64,000 nt of DNA, taken from Draconibacterium sp. (GTDB lineage Bacteria; Bacteroidota; Bacteroidia; Bacteroidales; Prolixibacteraceae). Positions 9,436-18,700 of this stretch are shown in pieces (position 1 is the first letter of the stretch; every line of letters starts with the position of its first letter). The translations under genes were made by a program, and so were the position numbers. The notes below the pieces were generated by a model that was not told the DNA's origin, ran no database searches, and saw nothing but the letters and a program-made list of their open reading frames with translations. The DNA lies in NCBI GenBank assembly GCA_011620585.1, contig WOYV01000118.1, forward strand, positions 1-64,000, read 5' to 3'.

Positions 9436-10194
9436 TTATTTACAGGTATAACCACCGTCGATAACCAATTCACTTCCGGTAACAAATTTTGATTCGTCGG
9501 ACACCAGGTAAAGTATTCCGTAAGCAATATCGATTGATTCGCCAACATGCCCAATTGGGTGCAGGCTGTCGAGCTGTTTTCTGAATTCCGGATTTTCTTT
9601 GCCCAACGCTTCAACCAGGGGTGTCCAGATAAAACCCGGATGTACAGAGTTCACCCTTATATTATCTTTGGCATAGGTTAAAGCGTCATTTTTAGCCATT
9701 AACCTGACTGCTCCTTTGGAAGCATGATAAGGAGGTAAATCTGCTGCGCCGACTAATCCGTAAATAGAAGAAAGGTTTACTATACTTCCGCCACCCGACT
9801 TTAGCATATACGGAATGGCATGTTTTGTGCAGAAGAAAACTCCCTTTACGTTTACATTCATTACCGCATCCCATTCTTTTTCGGTTAATTCGTGAGTTGG
9901 CTTGTCGGCGCCTGCAATTCCGGCATTATTAACTATAGCATCTAATTTCCCAAATTCTTTAACTGCTTCGGCATAAACTTTTTCAACCTCTTTTTCGTTG
10001 GATACATCCAGGTGCCAGAACTTTGCTACACCGCCCGACTGATTAATTTGGTCCGCCAAGTTTTGACCTTCTTTGTCCAGAACATCGGTTACAGCGACCT
10101 TTGCACCCTCCTTAGCCAATAAAATGCAAGTCTCTCTTCCAATTCCTAACGCGCCACCGGTAACAATGACAACTTTGTTTTCTGTTCTTTTCAT
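9436..10194 (-). CDS. SDR-family NAD(P)-dependent oxidoreductase
   Basis: The ATG at 10192-10194 gives 252 residues, the normal classical-SDR length. The cofactor site TGGALGIG is at 12-19, NNAGIAG at 89-95, catalytic Ser142/143, and YHASK with Tyr156 and Lys160. Asp37 after the second beta strand favours NAD over NADP. The closest general types are glucose 1-dehydrogenase and 3-oxoacyl-reductase-like SDRs, but substrate cannot be read from sequence. It is soluble and cytoplasmic. It sits 31 bp upstream of the GH100-like gene and 35 bp downstream of the GT4 gene, so it is very probably cotranscribed with them. Confidence 0.88.
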   Translation of the reverse strand: MKRTENKVVIVTGGALGIGRETCILLAKEGAKVAVTDVLDKEGQNLADQINQSGGVAKFWHLDVSNEKEVEKVYAEAVKEFGKLDAIVNNAGIAGADKPTHELTEKEWDAVMNVNVKGVFFCTKHAIPYMLKSGGGSIVNLSSIYGLVGAADLPPYHASKGAVRLMAKNDALTYAKDNIRVNSVHPGFIWTPLVEALGKENPEFRKQLDSLHPIGHVGESIDIAYGILYLVSDESKFVTGSELVIDGGYTCK

Positions 10195-10229
10195 GATTAT
10201 TTGTTTTATATTAAAAATGGGGGCCGATG

Positions 10230-11372
10230 TCAAACTATTCCCAATTTATCGTTAATGATTTGTACAAACCGTTTGGCAACCACGCGGTAGTCGAAATTCT
10301 CTACAACGCGCTTCCTGCCTGCTTTGCCCATTCTATCACGGAGGGAAGAATCTTTCATCAGTTCCAAAAGGTACTTTGCGATATCTTGTACGTTCGCCCG
10401 GTAATCCACCGTTCGCGGCGCTTTAAAAATTACTTTATGCTGATCTTCAAATCCCGATTCTTCTCCAAGTAAAACTTCATTTACGACAATTTTACGCGCC
10501 ACTTTAGCAAGGAGCGCTGTCTCTCCATGGATAAGTGTATCCAGCATTCCCATCGCTTTTAAACTAACCACCGGTTTTGCACATGCCCCGGCTTCCACCT
10601 GCGGCATTCCAAAACCTTCCAGCCGCGAAGGAGCAGCATATATATCGCAAGCCCCAATCAGGTAAGGCATAAAATTGCGCGAAATAGTATTGGTGGCATA
10701 CGTTACATTTTTTTCAATACCGAGTTGATTTGCCATTTGCAGATCGGCCAGGTTTTGCGTTTTGGTTCGTGGCTGCGGCCATACTTTGCACACATATTTC
10801 CAATCGGGCGCTTTGGTATCAATAATCGCCAGCGCCTGCATCACCTCCTGGGCGCCTTTAGACGCGGCATCGCCACCAACCGTGAGAATCATCACCTGGT
10901 CGGGCGAAACACCCAGCGCTTCGCGAACGGCCAAAATTTTGGGATCATCCTTTTGAAAAGGAATAAAAGCATCTGTATTACAACCCACCGGCAATACTTC
11001 AATTTTGTCGGCATTAATTCCATCCCGGACATACATCTCTTTCACCCAGTTAGACGTTACAAGGATTAAAGGCAGTGCATTTAAAACCTCCTGGTAATTG
11101 GCTATATAACCATCGGCAACCAACCAGGGGACAGGCTGAACACCGTATCTCTGTGGATGCAGGACCAACTGCGGTGTGTGCCCCCAGTATCCAACTCCAA
11201 CCACTACATCGGGTTCAAACCAGCGGTAGTACCATTCCTTTTCCTGTGCCGATTCGAAATGCACCGGGTGAGCATCGATGCCCATTTCAACAAGTCCCTT
11301 GTAAAGCAAATCTCCCTGTGTGGCAAGTCCTCCGGGCGAGGGAGGGTAATCGTATAACACCAGTACTTTCAT
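10230..11372 (-). CDS. Glycosyltransferase family 4 protein
   Basis: This 380-residue GT-B enzyme has the N-terminal PPSPGGLATQG loop near residue 10 and the C-terminal donor-site motif EGFGMPQVE (E252 and E260 of the EX7E signature), followed by GACAKPVVS. The family transfers a sugar from a nucleotide-sugar donor with retention of configuration. The gene overlaps the upstream PIG-L deacetylase gene by 4 bp (ATGA-type), so the two are translationally coupled. GT4 plus PIG-L is the pairing used to make glucosaminyl conjugates in mycothiol and bacillithiol synthesis (MshA/MshB, BshA/BshB). A low-molecular-weight glycoconjugate in a stress operon is an attractive inference, but no BshC or MshC partner is nearby. 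Confidence 0.85.
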   Translation of the reverse strand: MKVLVLYDYPPSPGGLATQGDLLYKGLVEMGIDAHPVHFESAQEKEWYYRWFEPDVVVGVGYWGHTPQLVLHPQRYGVQPVPWLVADGYIANYQEVLNALPLILVTSNWVKEMYVRDGINADKIEVLPVGCNTDAFIPFQKDDPKILAVREALGVSPDQVMILTVGGDAASKGAQEVMQALAIIDTKAPDWKYVCKVWPQPRTKTQNLADLQMANQLGIEKNVTYATNTISRNFMPYLIGACDIYAAPSRLEGFGMPQVEAGACAKPVVSLKAMGMLDTLIHGETALLAKVARKIVVNEVLLGEESGFEDQHKVIFKAPRTVDYRANVQDIAKYLLELMKDSSLRDRMGKAGRKRVVENFDYRVVAKRFVQIINDKLGIV

Positions 11373-12013
11373 AGATAAACTCCTCCATTATTAAGCCATT
11401 TTACTGCAGTAAACGAATTTGTAAATTGACGGAATGCTTCGTTTTTGGGAGTTGTTTTTGCCTCCCAGCTATTTTCTTCAAATCCATACGTTTCTGTGAT
11501 TATGCCGTATTTTCTCAACCAAATTTGCTTAGTGAGTTTGCGGTAAATCTCCACATCTCTTTCGGCCTTTGGGCAATACTTCCGTTTGCCGTCTTCGTAA
11601 GCAAAAGTCCAAAGTTCGTCGGCAAATATTTTTTTTGCATACCATAGTTTGATCACGGCTTTACTCACTTCTTCGTGGCGGAGGTGCCTTGTGTATTCCC
11701 CTGATGGATTATGGGAGATAATTAAATGATAATGTTTTGCCGGCAGAAGTTCGATGATGGTTTGTTCCAGCATTTTCTGATCGAGTGGTTTTTGTTCCGG
11801 ACTGTCATCCAAATCACCCATAATACCTTCTGATTTTAATATTTTTAAAGCATTATAAAATTTTGGGGCGCGTTCGGGATCCTTTCCCCGGCAAAGCGAA
11901 ACAATAAAACAATTCCATGTAGGATGGCTCAAAATTGTGCCTCCCGCCCATAATGTTTCATCGTCGGGGTGGGCAACAATAATGGCAACGTCTTTTTGTT
12001 TTATTTCATTCAT
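11369..12013 (-). CDS. PIG-L (LmbE) family deacetylase
   Basis: The 214-residue protein has the family zinc motif AHPDDETLWAGG (HPDDE at 15-19) and a second metal and substrate region, HNPSGEYTRHLRHEEVSKAV. The family removes N-acetyl groups from GlcNAc-containing substrates, including GlcNAc-malate, GlcNAc-inositol and GlcNAc-PI. The downstream GT4 gene starts inside the last codon region, which suggests a two-step glycosyl transfer and deacetylation pathway. It has no signal peptide and is cytoplasmic. The length is slightly shorter than BshB1-type enzymes of about 235 residues. The specific substrate is unknown. Confidence 0.85.
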   Translation of the reverse strand: MNEIKQKDVAIIVAHPDDETLWAGGTILSHPTWNCFIVSLCRGKDPERAPKFYNALKILKSEGIMGDLDDSPEQKPLDQKMLEQTIIELLPAKHYHLIISHNPSGEYTRHLRHEEVSKAVIKLWYAKKIFADELWTFAYEDGKRKYCPKAERDVEIYRKLTKQIWLRKYGIITETYGFEENSWEAKTTPKNEAFRQFTNSFTAVKWLNNGGVYL

Positions 12014-12034
12014 TGTTTTACCACGTTACTATTT

Positions 12035-12418
12035 CTATGGGGTTTTAAAAAAATCTTTAACATAAGCTTGTTGCTGATTCTCTGTCATATTATCTGCGGG
12101 TTGAACAGTAACTTTGACTGTTTCAAAACGACGATTATCTTTTAACAAATTGAATAATTCGGTTTTCGCATCGGTAGGCCCAAAAAGCAGTACTTCACTA
12201 TAATCATTAATTACATAACTCAGTTTTTTGTAATAGTCAGATTGTTGATTTTGTTCCTTATTGTTCATCAGGCTTTCATTCATCCTCAGGTTTTGCAACT
12301 GCTCGGGAAAGGCCGGAGTTGATTCTAATCTGACCGTTGTTATTTTATCGTTTGATAATTCCATTATGTTGGCTGTTGCATGGTCCATCCAAATTCCTAA
12401 GCGCTTAACTGATTCCAT
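12035..12418 (-). CDS. Small protein with similarity to BaeRF/host-attachment (eRF1-domain-like) proteins
   Basis: The 127 residues begin with VKRLGIWMDHATANIMEL and contain EVLLFGPTDAKTELFNLLKDN. A WxDH strand near the start and a GPxxAKxxL segment near the C-terminus resemble the fold of bacterial release-factor-like proteins annotated as translational machinery or host attachment proteins. Those are usually larger, so this is a tentative structural resemblance only. It sits between the USP-RDD chimera (9 bp gap) and the PIG-L gene (21 bp gap) within the minus-strand stress operon. No signal peptide or membrane segment is visible. Confidence 0.5.
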   Translation of the reverse strand: MESVKRLGIWMDHATANIMELSNDKITTVRLESTPAFPEQLQNLRMNESLMNNKEQNQQSDYYKKLSYVINDYSEVLLFGPTDAKTELFNLLKDNRRFETVKVTVQPADNMTENQQQAYVKDFFKTP

Positions 12419-12427
12419 TTTGTTTTT

Positions 12428-13117
12428 TTATTGATTTATGACTTTATTACATAAGAACCTGCGATTAAATCGTGCCAACCTCGTTTCCTGGGACCGGTTG
12501 AAATGTAACCATATTCCAAGGCCAAAAGGCATAATTGAAATAGACCCCGCCAAACTTTTGAACATGGCCCTCACAACGCTTAAGTTTTTTTCGTACAAGT
12601 CGATAACTTTTAGTTTCAACCGCATTTTCCCGGGGGTTGCCTGGTATCCCGAACTTTCGAAAGTAGTGTGATAAACAATCCAGATACCGATAACCATGAA
12701 AAACCGGTAACTATTCAAATGCAATTTATTGAAATTGAAAGAAAAGAGAAATATTTCGTGGATCAGCAGTACGACAGATATGATGATTAAATCAATAAAA
12801 GTTGCCAAAGACCTTATTCCAGGACCGGCATATGTGACTTTTAAATTCCTGCTGTGAGATCCCACCGCAATAACATCAGCACTAATTTTATTTGCGGTCT
12901 TTAAAATAGTTTCGGCGCATACGCCTTCTTCAAGAAGCGTTTGAATTTTATTATCTCCAGGGAAAAGTTTTGACTTATCAAGAAATTGAAAGGCCAATTT
13001 TTGGTGTTCTAACGTTTTTTCAGATAGTACTTTACTTGTATCGAGGTGACCGGAATATCCCATAACAGTAACATGCTCATTTAATGTGTAATCCTGTGGA
13101 TTCGTCAATACCTCCAT
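12428..13117 (-). CDS. Chimeric protein: universal-stress-protein fragment fused to RDD membrane domain
   Basis: I start at the ATG at 13115-13117 (229 residues); longer frames overlap the stomatin gene. Residues 1-95 look like the middle of a two-domain UspA protein, ending in the characteristic ADVIAVGSHSR strand. The normal first beta strand with its Asp is missing, as is the GSV/T-type phosphate loop that should follow GSHSR. From about residue 100 the sequence is an RDD domain: ATFIDLII, two hydrophobic segments, TPGKMRLKLKVID, and a final membrane segment. USP truncated at both ends and joined to RDD suggests an internal deletion between adjacent genes, or a true domain fusion. It is part of the operon downstream of the SPFH gene. 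Confidence 0.7.
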   Translation of the reverse strand: MEVLTNPQDYTLNEHVTVMGYSGHLDTSKVLSEKTLEHQKLAFQFLDKSKLFPGDNKIQTLLEEGVCAETILKTANKISADVIAVGSHSRNLKVTYAGPGIRSLATFIDLIIISVVLLIHEIFLFSFNFNKLHLNSYRFFMVIGIWIVYHTTFESSGYQATPGKMRLKLKVIDLYEKNLSVVRAMFKSLAGSISIMPFGLGIWLHFNRSQETRLARFNRRFLCNKVINQ

Positions 13118-13142
13118 CGTCTCAAAAAAGTTTTCCTGGTAA

Positions 13143-14009
13143 TCATTTCTCCCTTGGTTTTCTTTCCAGGGGCACAATTCCAGCCATTTCGCCAATAATA
13201 TTGACCAAATCAGATCCGGTTGGGATAACAATTTTCGCATTGTTTCCGAGTGATGCTTCCAGGGCTTCCAGTTTTCGTAATAACTGGGCGTTTCCAATAA
13301 AATATTTATCGGCAGCTTCGTTAACGAGCTTAATAGCTTCAGCTTCTCCCTGCGCGTGCAGTATTTTCGATTGTTTGTATCCTTCGGCTTCTTTTATTTT
13401 GGCGCGTTTTACACCGTCGGCAACGGTTTCGGCGGCAGTAGCAGAATCGATGGCTGCAATTTTTTCATTTTCAGCTTTTACCACTTTATTCATGGTTTCC
13501 TGTACGTCTCGGGGCGGATCAATTTCTTTTAGCTCGGTACGCACTATTTCAATGCCCCAATTTTGGGTTTCTTCATGAAGCGTCTTGTATAATCCGGAGT
13601 TGATCTTACCTCGTTCGCTGTTGGCCGATTTTAGTGTGAGCGTACCAATAATATTACGAAGTGTTGTGCGGGCCAGGTTTACAATCTGCCATTGGTAATT
13701 GTTTACATTGTAGATCGAACTTTTTACGCTTTCTTCATCCGATTTTACCCTGAAATAAACCTGTGCGTCAACACTGGCGTTCAGGTTGTCATTGGTTATA
13801 ATTTCCTGTGGTTCGGCATCTACCATTTGCTCGGTTACATTTACCAGAAACAAACGATCGATAACAGGAATGATCCAGTGAAATCCGGGATTAGCCAAAC
13901 TATGATATTTCCCAAGCCGCTCGATTAAACCCCGATGCGTCGGCCTCACGATTCTAATTCCTAACAGCAAAAAAATAACTATTGGGATAATTAAATATAA
14001 ATAGTTCAT
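13143..14009 (-). CDS. SPFH/band-7 domain protein (stomatin/prohibitin type)
   Basis: The 288 residues have an N-terminal membrane anchor (about 1-20), then the SPFH domain beginning PTHRGLIERLGKYHSLANPGFHWIIPVIDR. An alanine- and glutamate-rich coiled coil (about 165-235) follows. The pattern ARTTLRNIIGTLTL and GIEIVRTELKEIDPP is typical of bacterial stomatins. Such proteins form membrane-associated oligomers and scaffold microdomains or membrane proteases; paraslipins are usually partnered with NfeD, which is not seen here. It lies between the CsbD-like gene and the USP-RDD gene in the minus-strand stress unit, consistent with a membrane-protection role. Confidence 0.92.
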   Translation of the reverse strand: MNYLYLIIPIVIFLLLGIRIVRPTHRGLIERLGKYHSLANPGFHWIIPVIDRLFLVNVTEQMVDAEPQEIITNDNLNASVDAQVYFRVKSDEESVKSSIYNVNNYQWQIVNLARTTLRNIIGTLTLKSANSERGKINSGLYKTLHEETQNWGIEIVRTELKEIDPPRDVQETMNKVVKAENEKIAAIDSATAAETVADGVKRAKIKEAEGYKQSKILHAQGEAEAIKLVNEAADKYFIGNAQLLRKLEALEASLGNNAKIVIPTGSDLVNIIGEMAGIVPLERKPREK

Positions 14010-14041
14010 ATTGAGTATTTTATGTAATTATTTTTATCTGG

Positions 14042-14245
14042 TTACTGTCTGGTTAAGTATTCAAATGATTCAATTTCATCAATCAAATCTTTATTGGATT
14101 TGCCCAGTTTTGTCGAAATCATTTTCAACATATCTTCTCTGTTTACGCGTCCCCAATATAAGTCGGCATCGCTTAACTCAGGATACTTCGATTTGAGTTT
14201 GTCTCTTATGTATCCCCATTGGTGCATGTCAAATTTCGCTTCCAT
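14042..14245 (-). CDS. CsbD-like small stress protein
   Basis: This 67-residue soluble protein has the CsbD-like layout: W near the N-terminus, RDKLKSKYPELSDADL, then a helix ending in TKLGKSNKDLIDEI. CsbD family members are induced by general stress in many bacteria, but their molecular activity is unknown. Only one base separates it from the upstream OMP gene, so cotranscription is almost certain. A second, more canonical CsbD gene lies at 21577-21759 and has its own copy of the 40-bp promoter element. Confidence 0.75.
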   Translation of the reverse strand: MEAKFDMHQWGYIRDKLKSKYPELSDADLYWGRVNREDMLKMISTKLGKSNKDLIDEIESFEYLTRQ

Positions 14246-14246
14246 A

Positions 14247-14747
14247 TTATATCTTTATTGTTATTCCGAATTTTCCGCCGTTAAATGCATTTCCTCCGCC
14301 AAATTCGAGGTTAATAGCCAACGCATTACTAAAATAGTAACGGCCGCCAATCTGCGCGCCAAGTCCAATCCCGGAAGAATGTGAGCCTTCATAATCGTCT
14401 GGAGAACTCCATGTATAAAATCCCAAATTGAGTCCTGCATAAAAATCCCATGGGGAAGGAATATTTAATACCGTGTTAAAATGGTAATTGGCATTCCCTA
14501 AAACGCCTATTATCGAATGATTGTACTTGTAATTGTTCCATCGGTCGTTGTACGAGCGGAAAGAAAGTTCTGCCCCCAGCGTAATATCCGGGTGTACCCC
14601 ATAATCGAATCCCACATAAAGCGGAACGCCCCAGGTGGACAGCCCTACACCGGCGTTAATTTGTGCCCGGCCTTTTGCAATTGGGCCCTGTGCGAAAATA
14701 GAACTGGCCACGATAAGAAGAACGAAAGTGAGAACGTATTTTTTCAT
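14247..14747 (-). CDS. Small outer-membrane beta-barrel protein
   Basis: The 166 residues start with a Sec signal peptide (MKKYVLTFVLLIVASSIFAQ, cleavage after AQ). Alternating aromatic and glycine-rich beta strands follow and end in a C-terminal GKFGITIKI strand, a typical outer-membrane barrel ending. The strand count suggests an eight-stranded barrel of the OmpX/OmpW or OMP_b-brl type. Start choice is clear because the signal peptide begins at this ATG. It is the second gene after promoter copy A, 11 bp downstream of the mini membrane protein and immediately upstream of the CsbD-like gene. No specific function is assignable. Confidence 0.78.
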   Translation of the reverse strand: MKKYVLTFVLLIVASSIFAQGPIAKGRAQINAGVGLSTWGVPLYVGFDYGVHPDITLGAELSFRSYNDRWNNYKYNHSIIGVLGNANYHFNTVLNIPSPWDFYAGLNLGFYTWSSPDDYEGSHSSGIGLGAQIGGRYYFSNALAINLEFGGGNAFNGGKFGITIKI

Positions 14748-14758
14748 AATAATTGTTT

Positions 14759-14926
14759 TTAAATCGGTTTTTTTGATATTTTTTTTGTGAACAGAATTTG
14801 GAGAAGTACAATGAATACTGCGACTGGAAGAAGAATATCAATATACCGGAAAGAGTTGAACCCAAAGGTTATAATAGCCCAAAGGAGTACCAGTAATCCG
14901 GCAATAATGTAAAGTGAATTTTTCAT
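14759..14926 (-). CDS. Mini membrane protein, 55 residues (lmo0937-like)
   Basis: This short gene starts with ATG at 14924-14926 and ends at the TAA at 14759-14761. The protein begins MKNSLYIIAGLLVLLWAI and has a second hydrophobic segment RYIDILLPVAVFIVLLQIL and a lysine-rich tail. Two helices connected by a short loop resemble the lmo0937 family, of which a clearer member lies at 26366-26521. It is the first gene downstream of promoter copy A (15001-15040) and heads the long minus-strand unit running to 8232. Its location right behind a conserved promoter is the main support that it is real. Confidence 0.72.
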   Translation of the reverse strand: MKNSLYIIAGLLVLLWAIITFGFNSFRYIDILLPVAVFIVLLQILFTKKISKKPI

Positions 14927-14971
14927 GACTTATTTATTTTAAATCCCTTTGTTGGGATTTTATTGTCGGGA

Positions 14972-15040
14972 TAAAGTTACGCCAGTGTGATTATGTTAAT
15001 GTTACACAATTCTAAATAAGAGTTACATCATTCACACATT
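14972..15040 (-). promoter_or_regulatory. 40-bp stress-island promoter element, copy A
   Basis: Read on the minus strand, 15040-15001 begins AATGTGTGAATGATGTAAC and ends AATTGTGTAAC, with TGTAAC half-sites 21 bp apart. A -7 box TAACTTTA (14979-14972) starts 27 bp after the second half-site. It drives the 55-residue gene and the stress/glycan operon down to 8232. This is one of the best-matching copies and served as the reference for the others. Confidence 0.88.
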
Positions 15041-15146
15041 CTGTAAACGGTGAACAATGCAATATTTAATCTAAAACAGTTTCTGCTAACAGTAATAGTG
15101 AGAAATGGAAAGTGTGCATGAAAAAGCAAAGAGACAGTGTTCGTAA

Positions 15147-15710
15147 TTACGCTTTGTTCTGCAAACTGAACTTTGAAATATCGACTACCGACAGAAGGCA
15201 TTTTTGATCCTCCCCGGTTACTACTCCTTCGATGTAAACCGAACACAATATTTTTTGATCATACCCCAGTAATACTTCACACGATTCTTTTGCATTGCTG
15301 GTATATACTTTTCTAAAAAAGTTATTAAAAACGGGCTTCGAATTTTCTGAAACAAAGAGTTTGAAGTTGCTGTCAATTAAACTAAACCGTCTTTCTCCGA
15401 GTATTTCAGCACCTCTGAAGTTCAACTCGCAGATAGCGCCTTCCTGGTCAAGAGTAAAATAGCCCATTGGCGATAAATCGAATAACATAGTGTATTTTTT
15501 TAGCGCTGTTTCGGCAGTTTCATACGCCTGACGCAGTTCTTCGTTCTGCATTTCCAATTCTATCTGGTGTACCTGCAACTCGTGAAGGAGTTTTTCTGCA
15601 TCGTTTTCTTTCATAGAAAGATTTTCTTTTTGTTGTTTTTCTTTGAGTAGTTCTTCCGCTTTTTGGCGCAGCATTTTCGCATTTGTAAAATCCATTTCCA
15701 GTCGATCCAT
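15147..15710 (-). CDS. Stand-alone PAS-domain protein
   Basis: The 187 residues comprise an N-terminal coiled coil (about 10-75, including LLHELQVHQIELEMQNEELRQ) and one PAS domain (about 75-180: YTMLFDLSPMGYFTLDQEG to LLSVVDISKF). There is no kinase, output or HTH domain. It closely resembles the N-terminal 190 residues of the hybrid kinase at 33664-37269, so the two may be paralogous sensor modules. It starts 4 bp after the CheB-CheR-PAS gene ends, which suggests cotranscription and perhaps hetero-oligomerisation through the coiled coils. Ligand or cofactor cannot be read from sequence. Confidence 0.85.
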   Translation of the reverse strand: MDRLEMDFTNAKMLRQKAEELLKEKQQKENLSMKENDAEKLLHELQVHQIELEMQNEELRQAYETAETALKKYTMLFDLSPMGYFTLDQEGAICELNFRGAEILGERRFSLIDSNFKLFVSENSKPVFNNFFRKVYTSNAKESCEVLLGYDQKILCSVYIEGVVTGEDQKCLLSVVDISKFSLQNKA

Positions 15711-15714
15711 GACT

Positions 15715-18700
15715 CTATTTTTTTGTGATCATTATTACTCCCAATGGCAAATTCAGATTATTTAAAAGGACATTAAACGTCCATTCGATTTCCAACTCAA
15801 CAGCGCCTGTTTTAAGAGCCTGCATTTTTATTTTATTTTTACCTGCCTGTTTTAGCAGGTGGTTCATTTGTTGTTCTGTTTTATGCCGAACAGGTTCGGG
15901 AACAAATAGTTCCAAATAATTTTTATTGATAACATCATCGCGCTTTTTACCAAAAACTTCTTCTGCTACTGAATTAAACTCCAATACTTTCCAATCGGGA
16001 GATAACTTGATGAATACAACGGGGGACAGATCGAGTAACAGATGGTTTAGCTGTTCTGTTTCGTTCAATTTCTCGTCTGCCTGTTTTAAATCTGAGATAT
16101 TAATAAAAGTGATAACCAGTCCGTCTATTCTGTCGTCGAAAGTGCGATAAGGCATGATACGCGTTGAAAACCACTTGCCGTCCTTTGTCGGAATTTGTTT
16201 CTCAATAAAAATAAGCGTTCTTAAAACTTCAATTGCATCTTCAGCCAAATCGGGGTAAATGAGTTGGGAAACCTGGTCGGTAAAAGGCCGCCCGATGTCG
16301 CTTTTTATAAGTTTGAAAATTTTGGTAGCCTGGTCGGTATAACGGCGGATGTTTAATTCCTTGTCGAGAAATAAGGTGGCAATATCGGTGCTGTTCAACA
16401 AATTCTTCATGTCGTTGTTTACCCGTGAGTAATCATCAACTTTCGACTGTAATTCGGCATTAACGGTTTGAAGTTCTTCATTCAGGCTTTGCATCTCTTC
16501 TTTCGAAGTGGTCAGCTCCTCGTTGGTCGACTGCAGTTCTTCGTTGGTCGACTGCAACTCCTCGTTGGTTGATTTCAACTCTTCCTGCGAAGTTTGCATT
16601 TCTTCCATAATGTTCTGTACTTCCTCGCGGGTGTGCTGTAGTTCTTCTTCAAGCTCTTTTTCCCTGGCGCTGGCAAGCGTTTGTTTTCCTTTTTTTAAAT
16701 GTGCTTTATTTTCAGAAGTTTTGGCAACATCCGTAAAAATGATCAATATCTTCCCTAATAAAGCATCCGGCTTATTTACCCACTGAATAGTAACGTTTAA
16801 TAGGATGGTGTTTCCGTTTGTGCCAATTTTAACGTTGTGTAAAGCCTCAGCTTCCTTTTTCATGACTACCTTGCGGAAAGCAATGGCAAAATCGTTTTGG
16901 AAGCCTGGCCTGAGCATGGCAAAAATATTCAGGTTTGCCTTTCCTACGGCTGGTTCCAGGTATTTTCCCGTTCGTCCGCTGATGTATAAAATATCGCCAT
17001 TCTCGTTTACCAAAACTCCGGCAGGCGAAAATTGATTCAGTAACAATTGATCAACGAGCGTTTGAATATTCATAATGGGCTTGTCGGGTATTTTATTTTC
17101 GTTAATAGTAAGTTTTGCCCGTGAAAAGGATGAAGGAAAATCGAACAATTCCGGGTTCAGGTTCGAATTACCACGTTTGTAAATTTTCAGGCTGGAATAT
17201 TCGGGTGTAAACAGATGACTTTGCGTCCCCAGTGTTTCTGAATTTCCCAGTAGCAAAATCCCTTCGGCGTTAAGACTGTAGAAAAACAAGCCAAGTAGTT
17301 TTTTTTGCAATTCGGGATCCAAATAAATAAGCAGGTTCCGGCACGAAATAATATCGATATTGGTAAAAGGCGGGTGCATTATAATGTTGTGCTGTGCAAA
17401 TATAATGGTTTCCCTTATTTCAGTATTGATCCGATAACCTTCATCTGTTTTGGTAAAAAAACGGCTTAACCGTTTTGGCGATACATCGGCCTCGATATTT
17501 ACAGGGAAAAGTCCCTTTCTGGCTGTTTCAATAGCATCGTTATCAAGGTCGGTCGCAAATATTTGTAAAGTAAATCCTCCATGCAGATTTATTTGTTCCA
17601 CCACTTCCTTAAATGCAATGGCCAGCGAATAAGCCTCTTCGCCTGTTGAGCAACCTGGTACCCACACTCTTATTGTCGTGCCAGGTTGGTGTGAACCAAC
17701 TTTTTCCGGAATAATTGTTTCTTTAAATTTTTCCCAAACCAGGGGATCGCGGAAAAAATGGGTAACACCAATCATCAGCTCTTTAAACAGGATATGCACT
17801 TCTTCCGGGTTTTCCTGCAAAAAGTGAACGTATGAATTGATTTCATCAATTTTATGCACGCCCATTCGTCTTTCGATACGTCGGTAAACTGTATTCTTTT
17901 TGTAGAGCGAAAAGTCGTTTCCGGTGTGTGTGCGCAGTAATATGATAATTTTATCCAGTGCACTTTTGCTGTCTTTTCCTATGGTCCGGTCTGTTTTAAC
18001 CGAGGGCACATGGTCAAGAAATTCAATTAATTTTAAATGAATTTCGTTGGGCGGGGCAACAATATCAACTAACCCCGAATTAATGGCATTGCGTGGCATG
18101 CTGTCGAATTTTGCCGTTTCGGGTTCCTGAACAATCGCAACTCCATTTTTTTCTTTTATCGCACCGATTCCAATACTTCCGTCGGAACCCATTCCCGAAA
18201 GAATAATGCCAATGGCAAATTCTTTCCGATCGTCGGCCAGCGAACGAAGGAAAAAATCGATGGGGAGACGCAATCCCCTTACCTCAATTGGCTCGAACAG
18301 ATAAAGAATCCCCTTTAAGATTGACATGCTTTTGTTGGGAGGAATAACATACACGCAGTTGGGCTGTACTTTCATCCGGTCTTCCACCTGGAATACTTTC
18401 ATTTTGGAAATTCGCTGAAGCAATTCGGGTAGCATCCCTTTATGTGTAGGATCTAAATGCTGAACGACAACATAAGCCATCCCGCTGTTTTCAGGCACAT
18501 TCGCTAAAAGTTGTTCCAATGCTTCCAATCCACCGGCCGATGCACCGATTCCAACAATTGGGAAAAGGATCGTATTTACACCAGGATCTTTTCCGCCGGG
18601 CTGTGCTACTGGTTTTGTTTTTTTAATTTTCAGAGCTTCTTTTTTTTAGGTTTATTACGTCGTGGTCAATATTTAATTTGTTGTAAGCCAGTTTGTTGTT

